NCBI GenBank assembly: GCA_001632435.1 | Contig: KV424130.1 | Coordinates: 1 to 41,052, forward strand | Origin: Calocera cornea HHB12733 | Taxonomy: Eukaryota > Basidiomycota > Dacrymycetes > Dacrymycetales > Dacrymycetaceae | Reading direction: 5' to 3' | Length of the DNA: 41,052 nt | Shown here: piece by piece, positions 23,322 to 32,488 of the stretch | Numbering within the stretch: position 1 is the first letter of the stretch | Layout: each line of letters begins with the position of its first letter | Program-made: the position numbers and the translations under genes | The notes under the pieces: model-generated | Database searches by the model: none | Told to the model about the DNA's origin: nothing | Seen by the model: the letters and a program-made list of their open reading frames with translations, nothing else

Positions 23322-23744
23322 TCACTGGAGCTTGACGTCCACCTTGTTCTTGTAGAACGCAAAGTAGTCCTTGATCTCCGCTGCGGCGGGCTTGGGGTCG
23401 GGGTAGTACCTACCGGCGCATATAGTCAGCTTTCAAGTGGTACAGTGGCATATATGCGGGGTGGGTGCGCACCAGACCGCATCGGGGATAACCTTGCCAT
23501 CGGGCAGTCTCAGGTTATAGTAGCTCGCCAAGCTGCAACATAGCAAATCTCAGCACTCGTAAGGAAAGCGATCGGAGCACCCAGCTCACCCCTTCCAAGG
23601 ACAATTCGTATGCGTCTCGCTCTTCTCGAACAACCCCTCATCCTGCAGTGCCTGAGGAGGGAAGTACTGGTTCCCCTCGACCACGACCGTCGCGTCGGAC
23701 TTTGCGATGAGCGTCTCGCCCAGGGAGGCGGTGGCGGAGGGCAT
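23322..23744 (-). CDS. DUF427 domain protein
   Basis: Three exons give about 100 residues. Exon 1 starts MPSATASLGETLIAKSDATV and contains VVEGNQYFPPQAL, then HTNCPWKG. After a gtgagc intron comes LASYYNLRLPDGKVIPDAVW, and after a gtgcgc intron YYPDPKPAAAEIKDYFAFYK with the end NKVDVKLQ. The pattern YFPP...T.CPWKG...AxYY...AVWxYPxP...IKDYxAFY is the DUF427 signature, a small beta-rich domain widespread in bacteria and fungi whose biochemical role is not settled. It is a single-domain form at nearly minimal length. The next gene downstream converges on it, and the region upstream is 877 bp of non-coding DNA. Confidence 0.88.
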
Positions 23745-24621
23745 CTTTCTTAGGAGTGAAGTATGGAGGAGTCTGCGTAGCGGGGGGAGGAGGAGACGGG
23801 CCAGCGTAGAATGAGGATGTGGGTGCTGGAAGAGAGTTGGGTGCTTATATGCGCCGGTGCTCGATTGAGAGCCTGGCCCGACTCATGGAGCCGGCTCAGG
23901 GATCGATCGGCTGACAGAGAAACGTGCTGGATGCGGGGCAACGTGACACCTTATAGCCAACTCGGCAGGATACGCAAGGTAGCAGAGAAGTGGGGGGGGG
24001 GATTCGTCCGGCATGTTGTCCCGCTGTGCCACGGCCGCCTTCGACACTGACAATAATGTCGGTACTGGAAGGAGGGGAGTCGAAACCAGGGGCACGAAGA
24101 GCTGGGGTGAGTGTGGGTAGGTGCTGGAAGTAGGCGTGCTGAAGCAAGGGGTGCTGGGAGGTGCGATGGGAGGTGCGATGGGAAGGGAGGGGTATGAAAG
24201 ACGGCTCAGAGAGGGCGGACAACCGAAATATTCATGGGACGGACAAGGAGTGCTGGTCGGCGCGGAGAGAAGCACATCGCTCCTTCCCGGTACGGCTGCC
24301 CCACGCTACTGTATCACAAAAGCGAAGTTCAGTGGCCCCGGGCGTCCCCTGCACTCGTGCGCTGCCCACCCCTTTCAGCCTGACGGAGCCAACTGGAAGG
24401 GTGTATAACCCTACACCAGGGGCCGCCGGTTTTTCGTGATGCACGACGATGGGCACGGGCGCGTTATTACTGGGGTACGTGCTGACCAAGCACCCGAGAG
24501 CTGGCCTGTTTCTGGCTGTCAAAGCCTGTTATGATCTTGTGATTGCTTGATACAATTCGGCTTATCTCCGACAGCATCCATTTCCATTCCTCCGTCAACC
24601 CGGCGACCAGTGTGCCTCTCA
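23745..24621. other. Intergenic, no gene recognised
   Basis: 877 bp between the DUF427 start and the M20 amidohydrolase stop. It contains a short G homopolymer near 23992-24001 and a tandem GGGAGGTGCGAT duplication near 24158-24182. No coding signature was seen. Confidence 0.5.
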
Positions 24622-26284
24622 CTATGCATTCGGGAACTCCTCCTTCATCCTCACCAGATCCCCCTTAAAGCTCTGCACAACCTGCGCCGCAAACGCCTCG
24701 TCCGTGAGCACCTTCACGCCCGCGATCGCAATGCCCTTGGCGGCGATGATCGTCGCGGCGTGCGCTTCGGGCGTGGCGGCTGCAGCGGTGAAGAGCGGGT
24801 TGTGGTTTCCTCCGCCGGGCTTGGTGGGGATCGCGTAGCAGGGGTGGAGACCGGGGAGAGCGTGGGTCACGTTACCCTTAAAGACGATCGTCAATTAGCT
24901 GTTTGTCTGGGGAGAGGGGAGAAAGCGACGCACGAAATCAGTTGAAGCACCAAAGAAACCAGGCGGGCCGAGATCGACCTTCTGCCCATACTCTCCCTCT
25001 AAGATCCTCTTGTATTCCTCCGCTGGAATATCCATCAGAAGTGTATCACGAGTGTAAAGAAGATGAAACCCCACCCAGGGGGTTGTTAGGAAGCAAGTCG
25101 AACATCATCCCGTGCTCCTCGAGCTTGAGCTCGCACGACGCCGCGAGCGCGCCAGCCCTGTCAACCCTCATCAACACCTCTCCCCAAAAGGCACCGTCAA
25201 CCAACACACTTGAAGCAGTTCTTCACCTTCGGCATGATTTCCTCCAGCTCCTGGTACCTCGGCGTCCGGACATAATACGACATCTTCGCATAGTCCGGCA
25301 CGACATTCGGCGTCCAGTCCCTGCCCTCGAGACTCCCGTGCACTCTGGAAGTAGGCTTGATCTGCTGCCGCAGAGCTGAGATCGCCGTGTAGGAGATGAT
25401 GGCGGCGTCCAGGGCGTTTCGCCCTTCCCAGGGGGCGAAGGCGGCGTGTGCGCTTGGGGATGTCAGCTATGGGGCTGGGGAGGAGGAGCGAAGAGGTAGG
25501 AGGAGGGACGCACGTGTGGCCAGTGAACTCGGCCTCGACCTGCGCCCGGGCTAGGCAGCTCCCAGCCCCGTGCCAGTTCTCCGCTCCGGGGCAGGGGTGG
25601 ATCCTTAAGAGCTCGTCAGATACAGCACTGGTTGAGAAGGGGAAGATAACACGCGCACATCAGGCACGCGTCGATCCCTTCATATGCGCCTCGCTCAAGA
25701 AGGATACATTTCCCGTTCCCTCCCTCCTCAGCCGGCGTGCCCAGTAGAGTAACCGTCCCGGAAATATCGTGCTCCTTCATCGCCTGGGCGACGCCCAGCG
25801 CAGCGGCCACACCCCTCCGGTGCTATCAGCCTCTGCGCGGTGAGGACAGAAAGGAGAGCACCCACCCGATAGCGATCAGATTATGCCCGCACGCATGCCC
25901 GATCCCAGGCAGCGCATCCATCTCGCTGTTGAACCCGAGGTTCCTCCCGCCCGAGCCATGCGTGAACGTAGCGAGCCAGGCGGTGTCCAGGTCCTTGTAG
26001 TGCCGCGTGACGCTGAACCCGGCGCGCTCCATGAAGTCCGTGAGGACATCGTGTGCGTACCTTGTGAAGAGTCAGCTGGAGCACAGGGGGAAAGGGAAGG
26101 GGGAAGAGACGAACTTCTCTTCGAAGCGGATCTCCGGGTGCTCTGTATCTGGTCAGTGGCGGATCGGGCAACTGTGGGGTGTAAGAGGCGCACCATGGAT
26201 GCCCAGGCTGAGCTCGCGCAGCTGCTTGCTCAGCTCGTCGATCCTGCCCGCAATGGTCTTCGCGACCTTTGAATCTCCCGACAT
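24622..26284 (-). CDS. M20 family amidohydrolase, PM20D2-like
   Basis: This is a metallo-amidohydrolase of the M20D group. Mammalian PM20D2 cleaves beta-alanyl dipeptides, but the substrate here is unknown. The start is MSGDSKVAKTIAGRIDELSK at 26284. Short introns (first donor gtgcgc) join HEHPEIRFEEK, then YAHDVLTDFMERAGFSVTRH, TAWLATFTHGSGGRNLGFNS and EMDALPGIGHACGHNLIAIG, which holds the family metal-binding region (HACGHN). GTVTLLGTPAEEGGNGKCIL carries the catalytic/metal Glu pair. The dimerisation region has AFAPWEGRNALDAAIISYTA and DYAKMSYYVRTPRYQELEEI. The last exon reads VTHALPGLHPCYAI and ends RMKEEFPNA with the stop at 24622. About seven or eight exons are needed; I have not placed every boundary around 24.9-25.7 kb. 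There is no signal peptide, so it is probably cytosolic. Confidence 0.88.
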
Positions 26285-26699
26285 TGGAGGAACAGTGTTG
26301 CAGTATGGTGCAAGGGCGAGGGGACAAGCTGTAGGTGGAGCGAGCCACCGCCTGCCGCAATGAAATCATTGCTGTCGGGATCCGGGTTGTGGACGGCCGA
26401 TGGACCCTTCCGCATGAATCCTCTTCTTCCGAGCGCCCGTGGATGAACGACCCGATTGGTGTGATCTCTGCGATCTGCCGCTCGCAAATAAACGATATCG
26501 AAGGGTGTCCGGGAAAGCCCGAACGCAGGCTAATTCTCTTTCTGCTGCACACGCATTGCAGGCATCTCAGCGCCTATTGATCGTGATTACAGCGAACAGA
26601 GCAATGACAAAAAGGTATTTTATCTGTCCAACGGTTACTAACTATTGAGAGACGGCCCTTAAGCGGAGTTCACCACCACCACCACCACCACTTAGTTAC
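26285..26699. other. Intergenic with CAC microsatellite
   Basis: 415 bp holding the M20 promoter and, at 26669-26691, a short (CAC)n run just past the 3' end of the F-box pseudogene. Confidence 0.5.
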
Positions 26700-28419
26700 T
26701 TAGTAGTGACTAGGCCCCAGCTTGAACGGGTCCTTGTACAACCAGTCTCCTCCCTCATCAACCGGAACCCATTGCTGTACCGTCTTGTCCCACTTCACAT
26801 GGTCTATGACCAGCTCGTCCACCAAATCTGCGATTTTCCAAAGAAGCTCGGCCTGCTTCCTTTCATCCCTCATGATCGTCCACTCCTCCCCGATGCCGCC
26901 AGTCGACGAATTGGCTTCGTGATAGTGCCTTCACCGTACAGTAACTTTCGAGCCTCTACGCAATAAAGTAGCGAGGTGAGTGATGAGACCGTAGATGAAT
27001 CGGTCGCGACGAGCTCTTGGAGGTTGGGAAACTGAGGCAGGCTCCGTTCCAATTCGGGCGGCTTGACATCCCAGGGCAAACGGTTTGAAAGCGCTCCGGA
27101 GCGAATGCATCCGACGGTGCTTGTGGGAAGGGTTTCCCGGAGCTGAGTATACGAGTCTCCAGCGATGCTGGTGAAGGACAGAACGCGGAGACTGCTTGCG
27201 GTTTCATGGAGGAAGGTTGCAATGCAGGTCGGGAGAATCGGTTCATCCAGAAGTTGCCCTGCATGGGCAAAGCTGTAATCGGTGATGTCCACGCACTCTA
27301 GAGGCACAGTACGCAGGCAGGGTAGCAGCTCAAGCAAGCTGTTTCGATCACCAGCGAGAGTCAGATGTTGCAGTCGAGGAAGCGGCACAAACAGGTGAGG
27401 TGGAAGAAGCTGTGTTTGCCCAGAGCAGCGTAGAGTGAGCAGCTCTAATGTTGTGTTGTAAAGGTACAGGACGTCCAGTGTGCCTTCTGAGAGCTCTGTT
27501 ACTGCGAGCTCGAGATGTCGAAGTCGGGGCAAAGGTAGATAAGGGGAGGAAGAATGCAGCGGTAGCTCAACCCCTGCGAGTTTCAAGGAGTACAACTCGA
27601 GCCATGGTCTGGACAAGATGTCGGCCCCATTCATGATAGGGGGTGTGTGTCCTATAAACATCCTTGAGTTTCGGCCGACTGTCAACCATTCCAGTGTCTC
27701 CGGTATCAAGGCGAAGCATTGCCGCAGAACCTCGTCGTGAGTTGTGTCGGACTTGATATTGATCCGCCCGATCCGCCGACCGTCTGCGAGTAGCTGGCGG
27801 AATGCGTACATCGAAGGATTGAAGTTTTCGTGTACGTGAACGTCAAAGCTCAGATTAAGAGCGTTGTGCTTGGACCTGTTCAGGAAGACACTGTGGTGAC
27901 TTCCCTCCAGCAGACAGTCCAAGTGGCTCGGGGGTAGCAGGGTGTACCATAGATTCTTCCGGCACTCCTTCGATTTCGATATGGAGCGCAACACTATCTC
28001 TGTCCACACGTACCCTTGATCCAAAGCTATAGCCCTCCATCGGCGGCACACATGTGTTAAGATTTGGACGTCGAACTTCTTCCACTCCGAGAAGTGATGT
28101 TGATCAGAAGACGGTTGGTAGGCATGGGCATCGTGGCAATAGAGAAAGATATTGCGAAGAACCTCGTCAGGTAGACGCATCGTAGGTGAGAGAACTCTAT
28201 TGCGACGCTCATTGATGACCTCAAGCACAGATTGCAATGTCTCCTCGAGCTCGTAGATGGATCTGGCTACCGCGGCTTGCACTTGAGGTTCGAAAGAGAC
28301 GCTTCGAATGCTCCTGCGAATGGGCACCTCCAATAGTGCATCGCTTAGAAGCCGTGCCGCAGCGACGGCTGTCTGAAGTTTGGCAGTATGGGTAACTTCG
28401 TGTAGTCGATTGCTTCCAT
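26700..28419 (-). pseudogene. F-box/LRR-like protein, copy A, with two frameshifts
   Basis: This copy is collinear with the intact F-box gene just upstream (28715-30433), over the whole length. The shared core includes RLPDEVLRNIFLYCHDA (the F-box), VQILTHVCRRWRAIALDQGY and leucine-rich stretches such as LPRLRHLELAVTELSEGTLD. Two breaks are visible. At the N terminus, an ATG at 28419 (MEAIDYTKL) is out of frame with the long body frame, which has no upstream ATG (first in-frame ATG at 28180, inside the F-box). Near 26895, at CGGGGAGG, the body frame runs into a stop after RRLAASGRSGRS, while the conserved tail (AELLWKIADLVDELVIDHVK, QQWVPVDEGGDWLYKD) continues in another frame to a TAA at 26700-26702. 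Each break equals one missing base or two extra. Read errors could explain one or both. Confidence 0.7.
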
Positions 28420-28714
28420 GGCGGAAAGACTACTGAGGGAATGATGAAGGTGAGCGTTGTGGACGGCTTCGATCGCGACTCGGCAGATAAGACGCAGGCG
28501 ATGCCCTCCACGTGGGATTTGTTACCGAGTCGGGCGTCCATACAATTGCTATCATTCTCACTTCCTGCCCTTGAATTACAGTAACGCCTCGCGCCCTGCA
28601 CCAACCGTCTCGCTCTCTCCGTTATGTTGGAGCACAATACACTAGTGAGATGTATGGTAGTATACAGGTAATCTATCATTCTTACATAGGGGATCAAAGA
28701 CGAATCGGACGCGG
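28420..28714. other. Spacer between tandem F-box copies
   Basis: About 295 bp between the stop of copy B and the start region of copy A, with no other gene visible. Confidence 0.5.
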
Positions 28715-30433
28715 TCATTGTTGAAAGTACGTCAGTGGTGCTGCCCACTCTTTGGACAGCCAGTCTCCGCGCTCATCGAATGGTACCCATTGGCGTAATG
28801 ACTTGTCCCATTTCAGGTCGCCTATAACCAGTTCCTGTACCATGCCCTGGATCTGCCAATATAGCTCTGCCTCGCTCTTGCGTCGTGCAGGCGTCTCCGA
28901 CGCCCATCCTCCTCGTGTTGCCAGGCGTCGTATGGGCTTCATCGCAGCGCCGCTGCTGTCTAGACGATTTCTGATCTCGAGACATGACAGCATGGCGGTG
29001 AGGAATTCGACGGTCGACGGCTTGTTCGATATCAGTTCTTCCAGATTCGGAAACTGAAGCAGGCCGCGTTGAAGGTGGATTGGCTCCACGCTCCACGATG
29101 TGCGGAGAGTGCGAATGCCGAAATGAAGGCTGCGAATGGTACGCGATACGGAGGTTCCTTCGAGCTGATTCCACATAATCCCATCGATGTCGGTAAAGGA
29201 GAGTACTTCGATGGCGCGTTTGGATCCTAGGAGGAAGGTCTTTATTGCGGGTATCGCTTGGTCGTCAGCAGATGGTGGGGTGCCGGGTTGAACAATCTCC
29301 GTAAAGTCGGCGCTGGTCAAGGATACAGTTCGGATCTGGGGCAATAGTCGAACGATAGTCTCTCGACCACCTGCGAGCTGTAGATGTCGTACCCGAGGAA
29401 GTTCCACAGCGTTCAACGAAGGCTGCATTTCTGTCCATGCGTAGCAACGGATGACCAATCGTTCAAGCGTGCTGCTACAGAGCCGCAAGACCTCCAACGT
29501 ACCCTCCGAGAGCAATGACGATAGTTCGAGGGTGATAAGACGTGTTATTGGTACATAGGGTGATGCGGGGCGAAGAGGAAAGTCGATTCCGACCAGGGTC
29601 AAGGATACTAGCTCTGGCCAGCTCCGCGATAATATTATCTCGGCATTAAAGGCGGGGGCATTGTGGTCCTCCCACACCTCGGCATTCCGGTAAATCTTCA
29701 ACGATCGCAGTGTAGGTGGGGCAAGAGAGAGACAACATTGTGTAACAGAATCGCCCGCTGTAGAGGCAGTGATATCGAGCTGTTTGATCCCTCGACCTTC
29801 GTTGACTATTCGCCGCAATCCATCCGTCAGCGACTGCCAATTGGTGTCTTTCTTCAACTTGAGACTCAGGTTGAGCGGACTGTGCTTTGACCTATCGAGT
29901 AATGTGATAAGGCGAACGCCCTCTCGAATGTTGGTGAATGGGCCTGATGGCTGTAGTAGGTGCCATGGATTGCGTCGGGACTCGGACCAATCGGAGGTGG
30001 TCACCAATGTAGCTTGAGCCCACAGTGGACCAGCATCCATCGCTACTAGCCTCCATCGTCTGCACACATGGGTGAGAACCTCGACGTCGAATGGTTTCCA
30101 GCGAGCGTAGTTGTGCAAATCTGCCGGCTTTTGAAGAAGGCGAGTATCGCGGCAGCAGAGGAAGATAGTCCGGAGGAGGTCGTCTGGAATGCGCATCGTG
30201 GGAGAGAAGATCCCATTCCGGAGTTCGTCGACTTCGCGGAGGAGTGATTGTAATGTATCTTCCAGAGCGCGGATCGATCGGAGGATCGAGTCCATTTCTT
30301 GGTCTTTCGCAGGCACACTCCGAATGATCCGGCGGATCGGGACCTCCGCGAGTGTGTTGCTTAGAACTCGTGCAGCATCGACCGATGCGCGCAGTTTTGC
30401 AGTATGGCATGCAATGTCATCGAAAGATTGCAT
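28715..30433 (-). CDS. F-box protein with leucine-rich repeats, copy B (intact)
   Basis: F-box proteins bind Skp1 and present substrates to SCF ubiquitin ligases. This intronless frame encodes 572 residues from the ATG at 30433 (MQSFDDIACHTAKL) to the TGA at 28715-28717. A predicted helix or coiled coil (IRALEDTLQSLLREVDELRN, about 53-73) precedes the F-box, SPTMRIPDDLLRTIFLCC (about 77-94), followed by VEVLTHVCRRWRLVAMDAGP. A Leu-rich region of irregular repeats fills the middle (ITRLITLELSSLLSEGTLEV, PRVRHLQLAG). The C terminus carries a Trp-rich tail (ELYWQIQGMVQELVIGDLKW, RQWVPFDERGDWLSKEW) shared with copy A. The target is unknown. This architecture is typical of the large, rapidly duplicating F-box families of Agaricomycetes. 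Confidence 0.85.
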   Translation of the reverse strand: MQSFDDIACHTAKLRASVDAARVLSNTLAEVPIRRIIRSVPAKDQEMDSILRSIRALEDTLQSLLREVDELRNGIFSPTMRIPDDLLRTIFLCCRDTRLLQKPADLHNYARWKPFDVEVLTHVCRRWRLVAMDAGPLWAQATLVTTSDWSESRRNPWHLLQPSGPFTNIREGVRLITLLDRSKHSPLNLSLKLKKDTNWQSLTDGLRRIVNEGRGIKQLDITASTAGDSVTQCCLSLAPPTLRSLKIYRNAEVWEDHNAPAFNAEIILSRSWPELVSLTLVGIDFPLRPASPYVPITRLITLELSSLLSEGTLEVLRLCSSTLERLVIRCYAWTEMQPSLNAVELPRVRHLQLAGGRETIVRLLPQIRTVSLTSADFTEIVQPGTPPSADDQAIPAIKTFLLGSKRAIEVLSFTDIDGIMWNQLEGTSVSRTIRSLHFGIRTLRTSWSVEPIHLQRGLLQFPNLEELISNKPSTVEFLTAMLSCLEIRNRLDSSGAAMKPIRRLATRGGWASETPARRKSEAELYWQIQGMVQELVIGDLKWDKSLRQWVPFDERGDWLSKEWAAPLTYFQQ

Positions 30434-30948
30434 GTTGATTTGCTCTTGTTGTTGACGCCCGCCGAGAAAGAACAATGAAGCAAGGTGGATGGAGCCGATC
30501 GATGCCGCCGGCTGCCAGACGCGCTCTCAAATCGCGCTGGCCCCACGTGTGGCGCACGTGTGGCGTCCGACGCGCGCTTCACATCGAACCACGTCATGCA
30601 TACATAAGCTTCTCCCTCTTTGGCACCGTTGCTTTTCGGACTGGTTGTCAGATATGATTGTACTGCCTGAATGCGGCATGTTCCGATGATATTGCGTGAC
30701 AAGCCGAGGCCGGGGAATGCTACGGAGTCTTCCCAGGCACCGTGTTATCCTTCAGAAGATCAGAAGCATTCTGTTGGCAATATCTCGCTGGAAACGAAAC
30801 ATTCATCCTAAGCCATATGGCGCCTTCTTCCTACCATCACTGGCCATAGGCAGATTCTGGATAATCATGCTGAAAATCTGGGGTTGCCGTCTGCGCGCTG
30901 GTCGACCCTCCTGCACTCTGCCCTCTCGCCCGCACCTCATCTCTAGCC
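30434..30948. promoter_or_regulatory. Divergent promoter region with tandem E-boxes
   Basis: 515 bp separate F-box copy B (minus) from the type II membrane protein gene (plus). At 30544-30565 an 11-bp unit, CACGTGTGGCG, is repeated twice with no spacer, giving two CACGTG E-boxes one helical turn apart. Bases 30880-30948 are CT-rich, as expected just upstream of the plus-strand ATG. Confidence 0.6.
30544..30565 (+). promoter_or_regulatory. Two tandem CACGTG E-boxes
   Basis: Perfect direct repeat of CACGTGTGGCG (30544-30554, 30555-30565). CACGTG is bound by bHLH factors of the Cbf1/Pho4/USF class in fungi. The site is 111 bp upstream of the F-box copy B ATG and 384 bp upstream of the plus-strand gene. 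Confidence 0.55.
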
Positions 30949-32045
30949 ATGGATCTCAAAGGCAAAGGCAAAGCAGGCTACAATCGCGTTCCACTGGAAC
31001 AGGAGCCGGGGGCGCAAGGGCTGGATATGGAGCTCAACTCTCTGCAAGGTGGGACATCCCGTTTCCCAACTCGGTATCTGCAGGACAGCGACCGCCTGGA
31101 TGAGGAAGTGATGCAAGAGGAGCAGGACGAGCAAGGCGTGCTGTATCACGAGAAGCAATGGCCAGTCAACCGGAGAGTATGGAAGAGAAGGTGGTGCGAA
31201 TGGAGGATCCTGCTGTTGGTTGGCCTGGGAGGGATGGTGTTTGGAACGCTCGTGTTGGCAATCAACGGACGGCCGAAGGTGAGACGCTGTGTCGAGTCTT
31301 CTCGCTCTGGGACTGAACGGATTTGTAGCCGTCCATCATGGTGCCTGTGGTACACCCGGTTACGTTTGGTACTGAATTGGGCTGCGTCGCTCCTCACTTT
31401 TATGTCGACGAAGGTGGGGATTACAGCATCCGCAACAGCACCACCATGTCGATCCCGCTCACCGGGACCGACTTCACTCTCCGCACCGTCGGCACCATCG
31501 CGACCGGGACGATAAGTCTGATGTGGGACCGCACGCTGCCCGCCTCCAGCGCATCCGTCGAGATGTCGATCGCCTCGCAAGACCCGGGCTTCTTCGACTT
31601 TACCGCCCAGTACGGGGAGGCGACGGGCGGGCTCTACCTGGAGGTGTACGACGAGGCGAACGACATGGCCAACTGTGTCGTGTACGACCTGACGCTGCGC
31701 CTGCCCTGGGAGGTGAGCGTGCTGAGCCTGGACCTGGGCAGCCAGGGCCAGGTGCGGTTTCTCCCTCCGGCCGCGGTGGGAGAGGTGGGCCTGGACGACG
31801 GCACCACGACCAGCGGGGCGGCAGCCGAGCTGCACACGCTGCAGGAGCTCACGGCGCACTTTGCGCGGAACGCGACGGAGAACATGCTCGTGCTGAGCAA
31901 CGGGTTCAGGGCGGAGAAGGCGAGCATCCGCATGAGCGCCGGGGAGATCACGGGCAGCTGGACGATGCCGCGGCAGCTTGAGATGAGCTTGGGGCCGCAG
32001 GTGGACGTCGGCGCTGGGTTGGAGTTCTTCCCTTTCGAGCGGTAG
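30949..32045 (+). CDS. Type II membrane protein of unknown function
   Basis: I do not recognise a named family. Exons 30949-31278 and 31329-32045 (50-nt intron) give 348 residues. The first 86 residues are polar and acidic. RRVWKRRWCEWR then precedes a single membrane helix (ILLLVGLGGMVFGTLVLAI, about 87-105), so by the positive-inside rule the N terminus should be cytosolic and the remaining 240 residues lumenal or extracellular. That part is rich in beta-strand-like segments (TDFTLRTVGTIATGTISLMW, VEMSIASQDPGFFDFTAQYG, NMLVLSNGFRAEKASIRMSA), with N-glycosylation motifs at NST and NAT. The repeated strand pattern recalls adhesin-like beta-solenoid domains seen in many uncharacterised basidiomycete proteins; that is inference. 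It is divergent from the F-box genes and convergent with the MAPKK. Confidence 0.8.
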
Positions 32046-32488
32046 ACGGGCGGGGCGGGGAGTGCACGCGAGAGAAGTGGCCGATGAGGCGCGGATAGAG
32101 GTAGATGGGCATCGTATCGTATTCTCAGCTGGGCAAGCACAACAGACAGCGCGACCGTCATTCCCTATCCATTTCCCGCTGGCTCCCCGCCGCGACATGC
32201 ACCAGGCAGGTCATTACATGTATGCATAAGGTATAACGGGCGTGCAGTAATCATGTAGAACGAGACGGGGGAAATTACGCGGAGTGAAACGGACGATGGG
32301 GAATGCGGAATGGGGAATCGGAGCGGGGCAACCAGCCGGGATGGGGAGCATCTCGTTGTACTCTGGGCGAGCGGGGTATCGATCAACAGAACCATGAAAC
32401 ATCAACATCGACATCAACAGCGTATGCGTCACACGGCCAGCGCCCCATCAAGGGGCGCCAAACCCAGTCAAACCAGATCAGGCCGCGC
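32046..32488. other. Convergent intergenic region
   Basis: 443 bp between the stops of the membrane protein gene (plus) and the MAPKK (minus). No coding signature was seen. Confidence 0.5.

Noticed and set aside
31146..32198. 350-codon minus-strand open frame
   Set aside because: Antisense shadow of the type II membrane protein gene, whose exons, intron and topology are coherent.
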